This document shows, piece by piece, positions 26,824 through 34,852 of a stretch of DNA of 64,000 nucleotides. The notes beneath the pieces were generated by a model. It was not told the origin of the DNA. It did no database searches and saw only the letters and a list, made by a program, of their open reading frames with translations. The stretch spans positions 1 through 64,000 of the forward strand of contig JAJFKE010000028.1 in the NCBI GenBank assembly GCA_021773355.1, in the 5' to 3' direction. Within the stretch, counting starts at the first letter, position 1, and each line of letters opens with the position of its first letter. This DNA is from Gammaproteobacteria bacterium. Its GTDB lineage: Bacteria > Pseudomonadota > Gammaproteobacteria > Pseudomonadales > Pseudohongiellaceae. The position numbers were made by a program, and so were the translations under genes.

Positions 26824-27027
26824 CAGACTATTTTGGTCTCAATAATCCCTAATCCACCAACACAGTAGCCGGTGCCCCAACCTTCTTGATCATATGCACC
26901 AGGAACCTAGCTGATTCGGTGGAGCTAATATTTCGCCCTATTTGATGAATATCATCTGGAGTTTCGTAAAACGTATCCCCAGGCTTAAGCCGCTTAAGCG
27001 CACCACCCTTCACCTGCATCTCTACTT
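26824..27027 (-). pseudogene. Truncated duplicate of the cupin gene 3' end
   Basis: These 204 bases align without gaps to 29663-29866, the 3' end of the intact cupin gene, at about 90% by eye. Its translation keeps the frame up to the same stop, with only conservative changes (for example S to T, V to I) next to mostly synonymous ones, so it is a fragment of a related gene rather than a recent copy. The 5' part is missing and is replaced at 27028 by the end of a RAYT element. Confidence 0.85.
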
Positions 27028-27031
27028 AAAT

Positions 27032-27100
27032 CACAGGGTCAGGTCGCCATTTGCACATCGTTGGTGCGGGTAATGCGGCTTATTGCGGCATGGCTCAGAT
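27032..27100 (-). pseudogene. RAYT element remnant (C-terminal end)
   Basis: The sequence CACAGGGTCAGGTCGCCATT and the next 50 bases match the left end of the RAYT elements at 33271 and 37269, which encodes the extreme C-terminus of the transposase. Homology stops near 27100. The remnant directly abuts the truncated cupin fragment and so marks the breakpoint. Confidence 0.8.
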
Positions 27101-27235
27101 AAATATCAATAGGGACGGTTTACGAGAATATGAGCCATATTGGCCTGCCCGTCAATTTCATCGCATAATGTCACTTGGAACAGAAGTGGTTGCCGACGAA
27201 TCAGATGTTTAAAACCAGCTAAAGAAGAGAAGACT

Positions 27236-28168
27236 ATGGACGGAGTCCTATCAATATTAATCGGACTAACTGGAGGGTTAGCCTCTGTAGGGCTGATACT
27301 GTGGATCGTATTTAAGGAGAGGAAGAAGAACAAATACTCACCATTTAGAGAAAAATCTCTTCGCTCCCCTGGCTATTCGCTTGGTCTACAACTTGACGAG
27401 TCGATATCCTATTTCACAGAGCCATTAGTGGGTTTAATGATTATACCCATGGTCTACTTCTTGATAATTGGTCAGATTGAGACAATCAACGCCGTTATAT
27501 TTGCCATCCCTGTTGTGATTATTATGGTGATTCTTGGCAGGCAATTCGTAAGCCGTACAGCCGAGCCTAGAAGAGTTCGGCTTGGATTGGAGGGCGAAGT
27601 ATATTCCGGTCAAGAGCTTAACTTTTTGATGCGTGAAGGTGCATACGTCTATCACGACGTCCCATACAAATACGGCAACATCGATCATGTCGTTGTTTCA
27701 ACGGGTGGTGTTTTTGTTGTTGAAACCAAGGCGGTAAGAAAGCCTGCCGGAGAAGACGGTAAACGACAAAGCAAGGTGATCTGCGAGAATGGAAAGCTTA
27801 ATTTCTCTCGATTTACAATAGACTACCCTATTAGGCAGGCTGCACGTCACGCCGAATACATGAGAAAGTTCCTAAAAACACGAACAGGGGAAGACGTTCC
27901 AGTGACGGCAGTTGTTGCACTGCCGGGATGATTTGTTGAATCAACGGGCAAGACTGGATTGCTGATAATTAATCCGAAACGCGGAAACGCGTTACGCGGG
28001 TTTGTTAAGCAAAATAACATTCCCGAGAAGCAAGTAGATATCGTGGCTAGTTTAATAGAGGAAATTGCCCGCTCCGTTTGGTCAAAAACCGAAATATATG
28101 ATCCAGACGGTGATAAGAAATTTCGTTTTTGGTTGGACAGGAAACCGGAAGAGAGAAAAATTGAGTAG
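27236..28168 (+). pseudogene. NERD-domain membrane protein gene interrupted by TGA
   Basis: Start at 27236 after AAGAAGAGAAG. Two transmembrane regions (residues 5-25 and about 65-100) precede a NERD nuclease-like domain: GLEGEVYSGQELNFLM, YGNIDHVVVSTGGVFVVETKAV with the E-x-K site, and VPVTAVVALPG. The frame is stopped by TGA at 27929-27931 (codon 232), then continues with FVESTGKTGLLIINP to 28168. In NERD proteins a tryptophan follows ALPG, so this is a TGG-to-TGA nonsense change and not selenocysteine. The full frame would be 310 residues. The truncated 231-residue protein may still be made, as it keeps the nuclease-like core. Sequencing error is possible. Confidence 0.8.
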
Positions 28169-28265
28169 CGGTTAAACTACCGATAAGCGATCATAACAAA
28201 CAGGTAGTCTTACCTGTTTGCCTTCGTCTCAATGCTCAACTTCGTAATAAGATGAGGATACGCTA

Positions 28266-29129
28266 TTGAGTAAGATTAAATTTTCAAATGTGCTAACCAT
28301 TGCATCGCTGTGCGCACTTTTTCTTGCGCCATTCGTCACTTACTTTTTTAGTGAAGCGACATTGTCGCAACAGATTACACCCTATATTACGATGAAGGAC
28401 GCAATACAATCCCTGATAATATTGTTGTTATCAGTAATCGTAATACTCAAGATTTTTTTGGATTCTATACAAAATTTTCTGAGGTGGAGTTCTGTTTATA
28501 GCGAGGTCGAACACAGCTATTTCTATTCGGCCGATAAGTCCGTAACGATTCGTTCCTCGTATTTATTTTTGAACGGCAGGAATAACGACCTTGCTACTCT
28601 CCCAAAGGAAAATTTATTATGGCATGAAACTATTAGCAGCAAAGCAATATTCTATCGCCTTTTCTATAGGGGATATTTACAAGATAGAGTGATACATTCA
28701 GCACCGCCTCAAATTTATGCAAGCAACGTAGAACGCGAAGGAGAGTTTCTTAGCTGGGAACCTAGAGTGAAACCACCTTTGAGGAAAAAAGAACGAATAG
28801 GCTTCATGGTGGAGATCTATACACCTAACACGGAAGCAAAAGCCTTTACTTCGGGAGGAACAACCTTGGGTTTCGGTGTGCACCATCGCACAAAATCTGT
28901 ACAAGTAACCGCCTATGCTCCATTTGGCTACAAATTTGTACTTGTGGACCCAATAATCTCACTGAGAGATGCCGAGAGCTTGGACGAAGTTCCCATAAAC
29001 CGGTCCAAACTAGCGTTTCCGGAAATATCGCCCGATAGTTCCGTGCTCACATACCGTGTTAAGAAACCCAAGGAAGGGTTTCGTTACTGGGTTCATTATA
29101 GATTTGAGGAGCACTCCATTGACAACTAA
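28266..29129 (+). CDS. Hypothetical membrane protein
   Basis: 287 residues from a TTG start preceded by GATGAGGATA. Two N-terminal transmembrane helices (about 8-28 and 48-68) are followed by a long soluble domain, beta-rich, without recognised motifs. The topology suggests a cytoplasmic C-terminal sensor or effector domain. It is followed, with an 11-base overlap, by the cysteine-cluster gene. It sits in the low-GC block between the two cupin 3' ends, so it is likely accessory. I do not recognise the family. Confidence 0.6.
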   Translation: MSKIKFSNVLTIASLCALFLAPFVTYFFSEATLSQQITPYITMKDAIQSLIILLLSVIVILKIFLDSIQNFLRWSSVYSEVEHSYFYSADKSVTIRSSYLFLNGRNNDLATLPKENLLWHETISSKAIFYRLFYRGYLQDRVIHSAPPQIYASNVEREGEFLSWEPRVKPPLRKKERIGFMVEIYTPNTEAKAFTSGGTTLGFGVHHRTKSVQVTAYAPFGYKFVLVDPIISLRDAESLDEVPINRSKLAFPEISPDSSVLTYRVKKPKEGFRYWVHYRFEEHSIDN

Positions 29130-29526
29130 GAAGGAATTTAGGTGCACACAGTGTGGAGATTGTTGCTCGAATCTTGGTGTCGAAGGAGTGGTGGTGCTGC
29201 AACCTCAGGATATAGAAAGAATTTCTGATTATTTGGGAATATCCCAATCACATCTACTCGAGAGTTACTGCGAGGTGAACGCTGAATTGACCGAGACATT
29301 TGAATGCAAAGTGCACCACCTCAAAAATACTAAAGGAAAATGCTTCTTTCTTAGGAGCGACAATCTATGTAATATTCACTCAGTTAAACCTAAACAATGC
29401 GTGCTTGGTCCTACATTGTTTATGTCTAGCGCCATGACAAGATATGAATGCATGCAGGGCGTAGAGCTTATTTCTACGGACAACTCAGATTTAGAGTTTT
29501 TTCAAGTATTTACTAAGGAGTCTTAA
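29119..29526 (+). CDS. YkgJ-like cysteine-cluster protein
   Basis: 135 residues from TTG 29119; the start is favoured because GAGGA lies eight bases upstream and it overlaps the preceding gene, giving coupling. The N-terminus RCTQCGDCCSNLG is the CxxCxxCC signature of the YkgJ (UPF0153) family, with later cysteines in ECKVHH, GKCFFL, LCNIH and KQCVLG. Such proteins bind zinc or an iron-sulfur cluster; their function is largely unknown. A longer frame upstream (29056) overlaps the neighbour too far to be likely. Confidence 0.8.
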   Translation: MTTKKEFRCTQCGDCCSNLGVEGVVVLQPQDIERISDYLGISQSHLLESYCEVNAELTETFECKVHHLKNTKGKCFFLRSDNLCNIHSVKPKQCVLGPTLFMSSAMTRYECMQGVELISTDNSDLEFFQVFTKES

Positions 29527-29529
29527 ACC

Positions 29530-29628
29530 ATGCCAGCCGCACCTCCCCAAATAGTAGTTGAGATAGCAAAAAAAGCGAGCAAGAAAAACCGAGCAAAGAA
29601 GCTGCGTTCTAATCAGAAACCAAATTGA
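29530..29628 (+). CDS. Possible 32-residue basic peptide
   Basis: An ATG three bases after the preceding stop opens a frame encoding MPAAPPQIVVEIAKKASK followed by a lysine/arginine-rich end. Its tight spacing suggests translational coupling with the cysteine-cluster gene. No similarity is recognised and chance cannot be excluded. Confidence 0.3.
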   Translation: MPAAPPQIVVEIAKKASKKNRAKKLRSNQKPN

Positions 29629-29687
29629 GCCGGACTTATGTAAGGATGAGAATCAAAGCCATCAGACTACTTTGGTTTCAATAACCC

Positions 29688-30110
29688 CTAATCCACCAAC
29701 ACAGTAGCCGGTGCCCCAACCTCCTTAATCATATGCACCAGGAACCTAGCTGATTCAGTGGAACTAACATTCCGCCCCACCTGATGGATATCCTCCGGCG
29801 ATTCATAAAAAGTATCCCCAGGCTTAAGCCGCTTAAGCGCACCACCTTTCACCTGCATCTCTACTTCGCCCTCCAGCATGTACACGTAGACATGGGCATT
29901 GTGCCTATGGGGAGGGGAAGCCTCGCCAGGTGCGAGCTGAACTTCGATGATTCGCATCTCCTGATTCTCCAGGATGGTGGGTAGTTCTAAGATTTTACTG
30001 AGAGGAGATTCCCCCGCCTGTGCCGTATTGCTTAATGCAAAGACGAACGGAAAGACTGAATACATTAAAACAAGACGAAGCTTGGTTGGTAGGATGGTTG
30101 GAATATTCAT
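29688..30110 (-). CDS. Exported cupin-domain protein
   Basis: 140 residues. Signal peptide to about residue 32 (SNTAQAGE), then one small cupin barrel: motif 1 PGEASPPHRHNAHVYVYMLEGE with the H-x-H..E metal set, and motif 2 GDTFYESPEDIHQVGRN with the last histidine. It may bind a metal and a small ligand in the periplasm. A diverged copy of its last 61 codons lies at 26824-27027. It is followed at its 3' end by the AT-rich accessory block. Function unknown beyond the fold. Confidence 0.85.
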   Translation of the reverse strand: MNIPTILPTKLRLVLMYSVFPFVFALSNTAQAGESPLSKILELPTILENQEMRIIEVQLAPGEASPPHRHNAHVYVYMLEGEVEMQVKGGALKRLKPGDTFYESPEDIHQVGRNVSSTESARFLVHMIKEVGAPATVLVD

Positions 30111-30230
30111 ACGCGCTCCTATTGAAGTACTAAAAACAATTTAGTTTAGATTCATAATGTGAGTGTGTGAACACCTTTTACAAATTAGTGAAAAAAACCA
30201 TTAGCAAAAGCCGCAACTAAGGCAACGCTT

Positions 30231-30797
30231 CTATAACGCATCCGCAGACAGACCCTGTTTGTCGCTAGCTGCTAAGCTAGCCAACTCTTTCATAACAGGC
30301 TCACAGCTATGGGCGTGGCCCAGACCCCTTCTTAGTATGGGAAAGAATGCAGCAAAAGCCACAGCTATAGCCATTTCGGTAAGCGCCGCTTCTCCCCAAC
30401 GCTGAACGATCTGCGCTTCAAGGTCTATTAGTTCAGCCGCGTTCTGATCCACAACTGCATTGGCATAGCGCATGCCAATAACCATATCTTCTGGAACATC
30501 GCTTTCGTTACCAGCTAGTGCGGCGTGAATGATTCCATCTTCTAGCTTCGCCTCTCTCGCCATATTGATTACCAGTCGCAGACAGGGCCCACAGTCGAAG
30601 TGCTTTGTGGCAACCATCTTGGCCACCAGATACACCTGTCCAGGCGCTTTCTTGCGATAGGTCGCAAAAGGCGTGCATAAAAGATAACGATAGAACGCGC
30701 CTGGGGATACCTCGGCCATGTGTTCCAAATACTCAACATCGTAATCGTAGTTTTTGGCAAAGTCCGATAACATGAATTTTGCAATCGTTTTATTCAT
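30231..30797 (-). CDS. AhpD-like/carboxymuconolactone decarboxylase-family protein (ECF41 partner)
   Basis: 188 residues with an AhpD-like CxxC: ATKHFDCGPCLRLVINMA near residue 70, then a helical bundle. The CMD/AhpD superfamily includes alkylhydroperoxide reductases and decarboxylases. It overlaps the membrane protein gene upstream by eight bases and shares its ECF41-type promoter. ECF41 sigma factors are characteristically linked to such 'COE' genes (carboxymuconolactone decarboxylase, oxidoreductase or epimerase), and the cognate sigma gene is divergent at 31477. Start ATG 30797 chosen by overlap and domain start. Confidence 0.85.
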   Translation of the reverse strand: MNKTIAKFMLSDFAKNYDYDVEYLEHMAEVSPGAFYRYLLCTPFATYRKKAPGQVYLVAKMVATKHFDCGPCLRLVINMAREAKLEDGIIHAALAGNESDVPEDMVIGMRYANAVVDQNAAELIDLEAQIVQRWGEAALTEMAIAVAFAAFFPILRRGLGHAHSCEPVMKELASLAASDKQGLSADAL

Positions 30798-31242
30798 TGC
30801 TGTTTCTCCTTTGTCCTGATTGACTGGATAGTGTCGAGTGTTGGTGTTTGTGATGGCCTGTGTGATTGCCTCTTTCCAGTTTCATCAAGCAGAAAATTGC
30901 TATCAGCACAGGCAATACGATCAACACAAAATCCCGCATTGCTGCATTTAGCAGGGCACCCATTGCGATCATCTCAAATAGGTGAAGCAGTCCGTGGCCC
31001 GCCAGGAAAACCATGGATACGAAAGCGATATCGTTTGCTGTCAGCTTTTTCTGGGAGACGCCAAGCGCTAACCCCGATCCTGCGGCGAGAAACGCGATGC
31101 CGATATCTCGCACGAAATGAATATTGAAGGGCCCGGTTGCTGATGCGCCTGGTGTTTGTTGATACCAGAACTCGGGCGCGACTATCATCACCAGGCCGTT
31201 GAGAATATTAAACAAGGCAAAGAGTTTTAAGTAAGCGATCAC
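30790..31242 (-). CDS. Four-helix integral membrane protein, ECF41 operon
   Basis: 150 residues from GTG 31242, with AGGAGG about eight bases upstream. Four hydrophobic segments (LFALFNILNGLVMIV, DIGIAFLAAGSGLALG, IAFVSMVFLAGHGLLHLF and VLIVLPVLIAIFCLM) are followed by a histidine-rich tail HTGHHKHQH that may bind metal. The family is a small DoxX/DUF4345-like membrane type. It is the first gene of the two-gene transcript with the AhpD-like protein, starting 22 bases after the predicted -10 element. Confidence 0.75.
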   Translation of the reverse strand: MIAYLKLFALFNILNGLVMIVAPEFWYQQTPGASATGPFNIHFVRDIGIAFLAAGSGLALGVSQKKLTANDIAFVSMVFLAGHGLLHLFEMIAMGALLNAAMRDFVLIVLPVLIAIFCLMKLERGNHTGHHKHQHSTLSSQSGQRRNSNE

Positions 31243-31264
31243 AAGAATATCCTCCTGCCCCTAA

Positions 31265-31291
31265 GACGAGTTAGGCAGGCAAGATGTGACA
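31265..31291 (-). promoter_or_regulatory. Predicted ECF41-dependent promoter of the COE operon
   Basis: On the minus strand TGTCACA (31291-31285) is separated by 16 bases from CGTC (31268-31265). This equals the published ECF41 consensus (TGTCACA -35, CGTC -10). It lies 22 bases upstream of the GTG start at 31242. Confidence 0.8.
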
Positions 31292-31406
31292 TCGATCTTT
31301 ATCTATGTGATATTTTAGGTCAGCTATTCAACTGGGACAGGTTGATGTGGCGAGCATCAGCACAGGTCTTAGACATACTTTTTGTTACATTAGTGGTTAC
31401 ATTCTT

Positions 31407-31433
31407 AGTCACATTCATGATCGCTACGTCGTC
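31407..31433 (+). promoter_or_regulatory. Predicted ECF41-dependent promoter of the sigma gene (autoregulation)
   Basis: AGTCACA (31407-31413), one base off the ECF41 -35 consensus, is followed after 16 bases by CGTC (31430-31433). It is 43 bases upstream of the sigma factor start and on its strand, so the sigma factor probably activates its own gene. Confidence 0.6.
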
Positions 31434-31476
31434 TATTTGTTAACAAACTCATCATTCCTGATATCGGAGCAAGCAT

Positions 31477-32406
31477 GTGAAAAGTCTGGAGAGTGTGTTG
31501 GCCTCTAATCGTGGACGCTTTATTGGTCTTGCCTACCGCATGTTGGGAAGCAGGGCCGATGCCGAAGATATATTGCAGGATGCCTATCTAAAAATCAGCC
31601 AATTGGATCAGCAGGAGATTCGAAACGCCGAAGCGTTTTTGGTGACCATGATTACTCGAATGTGCCTGGACCAGCAGAAGAGTGCCAGGGCACGTCGTGA
31701 GGTTTACGTTGGCCCCTGGCTACCGGAACCGATTCTGGATGCCGAGCAGATATCACCGGACAGTGCCAACGAACTGGCCGATGATCTGTCTTTCGCCCTG
31801 TTGTTAACGCTGGAGAAGCTTTCCTCTAGTGAGCGCGCTGCCTTCTTATTGCATGATGTATTTGATACACCGTTCTCACATATCTCGGATATTCTGGGAA
31901 AGAGCGAGGCGGCTTGTCGGCAACTTGCCACCCGCGCGAGAAAATCCATCCACACTACCCGGCCCTCTGTTGCCGTACCGGATGAGGTTCATCAGACGCT
32001 GCTTATGCAGTTTTCTGAAGCGGCAAAAACGGGGGACACTGCTGCACTGCAAACCCTGTTGGCTGACGATGCTATAGCCTATACCGATGGGGGCGGACAG
32101 AGAATCGCCGCGCTTCGCCCTATTTTTGGTGCTGACAAGATTGCCAGGTTCTTCGTTGGCATCGTTCGCAAGAGTGAGGCGCGCAATCAAGCAAAAGACT
32201 TCTCTTTGCAGACCATAAACGGCATGCCTGGATTGGTCGTGAAAGTAGATGACGTGATTGATCAAACCGTCACTCTTGATGTGGCGGATGGGAAAATTCA
32301 ATCGATATTTGTAGTGCGTAATCCGCAGAAGCTGCATGCTGTTGGGAATGGGACAGAAAACAATTGTCTCTCCTTAAATAGCACACTCAACACTGGAGAT
32401 ATTTAG
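31477..32406 (+). CDS. ECF41-group RNA polymerase sigma factor with SnoaL-like C-terminal domain
   Basis: 309 residues from GTG. Sigma region 2 (RGRFIGLAYRMLGSRADAE, DAYLKI) and region 4 (LSSSERAAFLLHDVFDTPF, HISDILGKSEAACRQLATRAR) are followed by an NTF2/SnoaL-like extension. All three ECF41 hallmarks are visible: WLPEP in the linker, YTDGGG for the DGGGKV motif, and NPQKL for NPDKL. In ECF41 the C-terminal domain replaces an anti-sigma factor and tunes activity. Targets are the divergent COE operon and itself, both with matching promoters. Confidence 0.95.
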   Translation: MKSLESVLASNRGRFIGLAYRMLGSRADAEDILQDAYLKISQLDQQEIRNAEAFLVTMITRMCLDQQKSARARREVYVGPWLPEPILDAEQISPDSANELADDLSFALLLTLEKLSSSERAAFLLHDVFDTPFSHISDILGKSEAACRQLATRARKSIHTTRPSVAVPDEVHQTLLMQFSEAAKTGDTAALQTLLADDAIAYTDGGGQRIAALRPIFGADKIARFFVGIVRKSEARNQAKDFSLQTINGMPGLVVKVDDVIDQTVTLDVADGKIQSIFVVRNPQKLHAVGNGTENNCLSLNSTLNTGDI

Positions 32407-33116
32407 TCACTATTATTTTGGTCTATGGTTTTGTTAGGTAGAAGCGATAGCAATTCATCCTCATCGGCAATTAGCTTAAAAGATTTTCCCGACACTATCC
32501 AAGCCACACCAAAAGCAACCAAGGCTATGCCCTCTGCCCAAAATAATTTCTGCCACGGCACTGAAACACTAAACATTGTTTCAATTAAGTCAGTTATCGG
32601 CACGCTCAGAATCGCACCAATCATAATAAATCCACAAGTAATATAGACTTTAGATCGCCGCCCCTTCTTTCCAACGGCTCCTCTCGTACCGTTTTTCCCC
32701 ATCCAAAAGAAAAAGAAACAAAAACAAATTAATATTAGAAAAAGGATAAATGCTGCTGTGAAATGGATAATTGTAGTAGCCTCAATGTCGCAACCATCAC
32801 ACCTTTGATTTTCCGAAGTCGGATTGAAAGCTACCAGAAAAGCTGCTATTGACGCCGCTTTGCTAAACGATGCCTGTCGCAATGTGTGACCGTTATAGGC
32901 GAATAGAAAGGCACCAACTACGCATAAGCTGCCCACAAAAACATTTCTAGCATATTTATCTGTGGCCCAATATGAATGGCTAATTGAGCTAAGCGGATCT
33001 TCATCTAACGTTATAAAAAACACAACAAACGGCAAACTTAACGCGATAATCCCCATGGTTAAGCGAAGCGCCCTATAGTCAAAAACCGTAGATTCAGTAT
33101 CAAGTGACATCTCCAA
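32403..33116 (-). CDS. Hypothetical integral membrane protein
   Basis: 237 residues with about six to seven transmembrane helices, for example LTMGIIALSLPFVVFFITL, FVGSLCVVGAFLFAY, FTAAFILFLILICFCFFFFW and ITCGFIMIGAILSVPI. A loop has a CDGCD cysteine pair and a lysine/arginine-rich stretch (GKKGRRSK) lies on the cytoplasmic side. No family recognised. It is convergent with the sigma gene, overlapping its end by four bases. The composition is AT-richer than the sigma operon. Confidence 0.65.
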   Translation of the reverse strand: MEMSLDTESTVFDYRALRLTMGIIALSLPFVVFFITLDEDPLSSISHSYWATDKYARNVFVGSLCVVGAFLFAYNGHTLRQASFSKAASIAAFLVAFNPTSENQRCDGCDIEATTIIHFTAAFILFLILICFCFFFFWMGKNGTRGAVGKKGRRSKVYITCGFIMIGAILSVPITDLIETMFSVSVPWQKLFWAEGIALVAFGVAWIVSGKSFKLIADEDELLSLLPNKTIDQNNSD

Positions 33117-33270
33117 CCTCCTAGGCTCTGTGGATTTGAATCTAGCCTATGTATGCTCTAATTATTTTTGCAGTGTACTTCTTTGATTGCGGCAAAAGAA
33201 CGTCTTCTTAATATCATTAGTATCGTGGGGGGTCAATTATTCTGAAACGTGGGTATCACAGGGTCGGTAT

Positions 33271-34234
33271 CACAGGGTCAGGTCTCCATTTGCATGTCGT
33301 GACTGCGGATAATGCGGCTTATTGTGGTGTGGCTCAGATGGAGGAAGTCACCGATTTCTCGTTGCGAGTAGTGGCAACTGCGATAGGCCATGATGATGGA
33401 TTGTTCGCGTGAGGCATATCGCTCAAAGTACCATTCGATGGACCGTTTTACCGGGCCATGTTGAGTCTTGGGTATACCACGGAGTTTTGCGCCCTGCGCC
33501 ATCTTGCACTGCATATTTTCGACGAACTCCTCGCTACCCAGATAAACTTGATTGCGCAAATTTTGCCACGGTGAGGGTTGGCCTTTTCCTTCGTTAACAA
33601 ACTGTTGGTAGGCAAATTGACTCTGCATCTTATTCGGGTTGAACAGGGACAATAGCGTATCCGTCTGCATCCAATTCGGTGTCGCGACCAGGCCTGCGGT
33701 CGCCCGGTAACTACTCCAGGGCCACTCTTCTGCCTTATGCGTCATGCCTGCCCGGACGCAACGTATCTGCATAACTCCAACAGGTAACTTTCCGCCTGAA
33801 CCAGAATCGCTTTGTATCGACCCTGCAATACATGCCCTACTCGCCGGTGGCGACGATTAATGAACTGCGTGTAGTTGCCGTTGAGATGACGCATGCCGCG
33901 ACTGAGGGTTGCATCGCCAGTCTCGATTACCAGGTGATAGTGATTGCCCATGAGACAATAGGCATGGCAGCGCCAGGTGTAACGGTCTACACACTGAGCG
34001 AGTAGCTCAAGGAATTTCAATCGATCGGCTCGATCACGGGCTATTTCCTGCCTGGCATTTCCCCTTGCCGTAATGTGATACAAGGCACCCGGAAACTCTA
34101 TTCGAAGCGGTCTCGCCATTTGCTGTTCCATCCATGGAAATGAGCAGGGAAAACAAACCTTAGATCAAGTGCAGAGAAACTCCAAGAAACTGCGCACAGT
34201 TGTCTGCAAAATGTGCAAATGGAGACCTGACCCC
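33271..34234 (-). mobile_element. RAYT-type element, copy 1 (964 bp, inactivated)
   Basis: The ends are imperfect inverted repeats: GGGTCAGGTCTCCATTTGCA at the left and TGCAAATGGAGACCTGACCC at 34214-34234. The element is 10 bp shorter than copy 2, due to a single deletion near 33757. On the left the phrase TATCACAGGGTC is duplicated in tandem just outside. Copies 1 and 2 lie in the same orientation about 4 kb apart. Confidence 0.85.
33278..34131 (-). pseudogene. REP-associated tyrosine transposase (RAYT), frameshifted
   Basis: The two frames 34131-33742 and 33772-33278 together match the intact 287-residue RAYT at 37276-38139 almost completely. A 10-bp deletion (the bases GGATTAAGTA, read on the plus strand between CGGACG and CAACGT) removes the LNPVR segment just after the catalytic tyrosine region and shifts the frame. 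The HUH motif GNHYHLVIE and the putative nucleophile region AESYLLELCRY remain in the first part. Confidence 0.9.
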
Positions 34235-34295
34235 GTGCTTTTTCAACCGCGCAGTTGACTGCAGATTAACTAGAGTACTGTTTCGATTCGTCCTA

Positions 34296-34392
34296 TTGAC
34301 TTTAAATAGGCTATAAATATATAGCCTTATTGTTCTATATAGGCTATATATATACATCCTTTTTAACTCGTATGAACTATATTTATATAGCC
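34296..34392 (+). promoter_or_regulatory. Promoter and palindromic operators upstream of mobile mystery A/B
   Basis: TTGACT (34296-34301) can act as -35, with a -10-like TATATAG about 17 bases downstream. The element GGCTATA occurs at 34309 and 34342, and its reverse complement TATAGCC at 34320 and 34386; the first pair forms a perfect 8-bp-arm palindrome (34308-34327) over the presumed -10. An autorepressor site for the HTH protein encoded next is likely. Confidence 0.6.
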
Positions 34393-34399
34393 TTTTCCC

Positions 34400-34852
34400 A
34401 TGAAAGAAACTATTCGTAAACAATACCAAAAAAAGATCAATCAACTGATTGATCTAGACAAGATCAAGCGCCCAAGAGAGGGTTGGATCAGAACCTGGCG
34501 CAAAGCTCTGGGCATGAGCAGCACCCAGCTTGCAGCACTGCTTGGGCTTGGCAAGGCTCAGGTTACTCAGATGGAGCGCATGGAAACTCAAGACCGAATT
34601 ACCTTGAAGCAGTTGCGGCGCGTGGCCGAGGCAATTGATGCCGAGCTGATCTACGCTTTTGTGCCGCGGCATTCTCTGGAGCAGACTCTGCACAGCCGTG
34701 CTCAGTTCAAAGCACGGCGACTGGTGGAAAAGGCCAACGTGCAGATGAAGCTGGAAGCGCAACAACTCTCTGAAGAAGAGCTGGAGAATCAGATTGATAT
34801 GGAAACCCAGCGCCTGTTGATGTCCATGCCCAGGGATCTATGGAATGACTGA
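34400..34852 (+). CDS. Mobile mystery protein A (XRE-type HTH regulator)
   Basis: 150 residues. Residues 25-80 form an XRE-like HTH (WRKALGMSSTQLAALLGLG, QVTQMERMETQDRITLKQL). The overall length and the conserved start KIDQLD-like region, seen here as KINQLIDLDKIKRPREGWI, match the mobile mystery protein A family, which always precedes the Fic protein B. Likely acts as repressor and antitoxin. It overlaps the next gene by eight bases. Confidence 0.9.
   Translation: MKETIRKQYQKKINQLIDLDKIKRPREGWIRTWRKALGMSSTQLAALLGLGKAQVTQMERMETQDRITLKQLRRVAEAIDAELIYAFVPRHSLEQTLHSRAQFKARRLVEKANVQMKLEAQQLSEEELENQIDMETQRLLMSMPRDLWND

Noticed and set aside
27929..27931. TGA in the NERD gene as a second selenocysteine codon
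   Set aside because: The position corresponds to tryptophan in the family (ALPG-W), no redox partner cysteine is near and I see no hairpin of SECIS type directly downstream.
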